Source: Candidatus Cloacimonadota bacterium (GTDB taxonomy: Bacteria > Cloacimonadota > Cloacimonadia > Cloacimonadales > Cloacimonadaceae). From it: DNA of 30,671 nucleotides. This document shows, one piece after another, positions 29,789 through 30,671 of this stretch. The stretch is from the NCBI GenBank assembly GCA_028681035.1, contig JAQUJJ010000033.1, positions 1-30,671 on the forward strand, in the 5' to 3' direction. The position numbers and the translations under genes are program-made. The notes below the pieces were generated by a model. The model was not told where the DNA came from. It searched no databases and saw only the letters and a list, made by a program, of their open reading frames with translations. How positions within the stretch are numbered: the stretch's first letter is position 1; each line of letters opens with the position of its first letter.

Positions 29789-30484
29789 ATGTGCGGACGA
29801 TTTGCACAAGTGATTGTGCATGAAGAACTGAAGAAGATGCAAGATGAGCTTAAGCTGATAAGCCAATCTGAACAGATGGAGCTGTCTTTTAATGTAGCCC
29901 CTACCCATACTGTATCTGCGATTATAGCCAAAGATGATATTCGTTATCTTGGCTTTTTCAGGTGGGGTCTGATACCTTCTTGGATGAAAGAAATACCCAG
30001 CCGTGCAATGTTCAATATCCGTAGTGAAACTATTAGCCAAAAACCTAGTTTTAAGGTGTCCTTTATGCGCAGACGCTGCATAGTTCCTGCAAATGGTTTC
30101 TATGAATGGCGAAAGCAAGACAAGCAGCCCTATTTCCTGCGCTCTGCCAATGGGGGCATGATATATATGGCTGGGATATACGATGCTTGGGAAAGTCCCG
30201 ATGGCAGTTTTATCCCTTCTCTGGGAATAATTACCACTTCTGCCGATAGCACTGTGGGCACAATACACGAACGGATGCCCTTGCTTTTAAATCCCCAAAC
30301 ACGGAATGCATGGTTAAACTCCAGAAATCAGGATATCGCTACTTTAAGCCCCATTTTGGATGCAGATCCGAGGATACTGCTTACTATGTATCCGGTGAGC
30401 AAAAGAGTAAATAACATAAACAACAACGACATAGAATGTACACAAGAGATTGCCAATGTTGCAGAGCAATCAAGTATCTTCTAA
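29789..30484 (+). CDS. SRAP/HMCES-type abasic-site processing protein (YedK-like)
   Basis: These proteins form a covalent DNA link at abasic sites in single-stranded DNA through the N-terminal Cys. The 231-residue product starts Met-Cys-Gly-Arg-Phe, so Cys 2 becomes the N-terminus after Met removal. The other expected active-site residues are in place: Asn 76 (FNIRSET), Glu 106 (GFYEWRK) and His 160 (TIHERMPLLL). I chose the ATG at 29789 with aaaggag 6 nt upstream. A TTG start 3 nt earlier would bury the Cys and can be excluded on function. It is divergent from nth, another abasic-site enzyme. Confidence 0.95.
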   Translation: MCGRFAQVIVHEELKKMQDELKLISQSEQMELSFNVAPTHTVSAIIAKDDIRYLGFFRWGLIPSWMKEIPSRAMFNIRSETISQKPSFKVSFMRRRCIVPANGFYEWRKQDKQPYFLRSANGGMIYMAGIYDAWESPDGSFIPSLGIITTSADSTVGTIHERMPLLLNPQTRNAWLNSRNQDIATLSPILDADPRILLTMYPVSKRVNNINNNDIECTQEIANVAEQSSIF

Positions 30485-30505
30485 TAAAGAATATCAGGAT
30501 TATTG

Positions 30506-30671
30506 ATGACTTCAGATAGAAAGCAAATACTCGTAATAGATGATGATAGAGCCATGCTGGATTGCGTGCGCATGAGCTTGAAAGTGGAACCAAGCTATCA
30601 GGTTAGCGTATGTAGCGATCCGCAAGAAGCATTGGAACTAGTGCAAAGCAAAGTATTCAACGTGGTTATAT
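30506..30671 (+). CDS. Response regulator receiver domain, partial
   Basis: Only the first 55 codons are in the window, so the output domain is unknown. The sequence reads MTSDRKQILVIDDDRAMLDCVRMSLKVEPSYQVSVCSDPQEALELVQSKVFNVVI. It has the acidic Asp cluster of a receiver domain (IDDD at 11-14) and reaches the beta-3 strand that leads to the phospho-acceptor Asp, which would lie just past the edge. The ATG is 22 nt after the SRAP stop with a modest cagga upstream, so it may be co-transcribed with that gene. Confidence 0.85.
   Translation, partial: MTSDRKQILVIDDDRAMLDCVRMSLKVEPSYQVSVCSDPQEALELVQSKVFNVVI

Overview
The window reads as a compact chromosomal segment of a Gram-negative-type anaerobe, most likely from the Cloacimonadota or a nearby FCB-group lineage. 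The taxonomic call is an inference. It rests on the gene mix (bifurcating-type EtfB, a complete MoxR-Bat operon, an SLBB protein, a PreP-like M16 peptidase), the tightly overlapping genes, and intergenic spaces filled with short hairpins and 9-nt-periodic repeats. No 16S gene or other decisive marker is present. I see no prophage, transposase, CRISPR array, tRNA or rRNA.

Region 1 (1-8526, minus strand) is one tight nine-gene array read from right to left: NAD-dependent sugar epimerase, SLBB envelope protein, DegT-type aminotransferase, EtfB, Lgt, an outer-membrane-assembly-like lipoprotein, PurB, a DUF2147 periplasmic protein and a divergent phosphatidylserine-decarboxylase-like membrane protein. 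Genes overlap or lie within 15 nt of each other, so co-transcription is likely. The first three suggest surface sugar or polysaccharide work, and Lgt and the lipoprotein suggest envelope assembly. EtfB (with no EtfA) and PurB look like passengers.

Region 2 (8527-11456) starts with a hairpin-rich divergent gap. It then carries an orphan ABC ATPase of the iron-siderophore/cobalamin type, a soluble histidine kinase with an N-terminal cyclic-nucleotide-binding domain, and ribosomal protein L28.

Region 3 (11621-19489, plus strand) is a full aerotolerance-type operon: MoxR AAA+ ATPase, DUF58 protein, a membrane protein of DUF4381/BatD type, two VWA membrane proteins (BatA, BatB), a TPR protein (BatC), BatD, and a TPR/SH3-like BatE. 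A MoxR-driven, membrane-bound VWA assembly is the established picture for such operons. The client is unknown.

Region 4 (19911-28732, plus strand) follows a good sigma70-like promoter: dapA, an M16C peptidase, rsgA, nadK, recN, a DUF4349-like membrane protein and an NfeD-like protein, again with overlapping or near-touching ends.

Region 5 (28733-30671) has nth on the minus strand and a divergent SRAP/HMCES-type abasic-site protein, with a perfect 11-bp inverted repeat between them. The start of a response-regulator gene is cut off by the window edge.

The most unusual signal is not a gene. Three long intergenic palindromes (8808-8864, 19554-19630, 28851-28947) appear to belong to one repeat family. 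They sit alongside small hairpins that share flanking words and degenerate arrays with a 9-nt period. I found no clear evidence of a wholly new multi-gene system. The best leads are the palindrome family, the apparently inactive PSD-like protein, the EtfB without EtfA, and the nth/SRAP divergent operator-like site.
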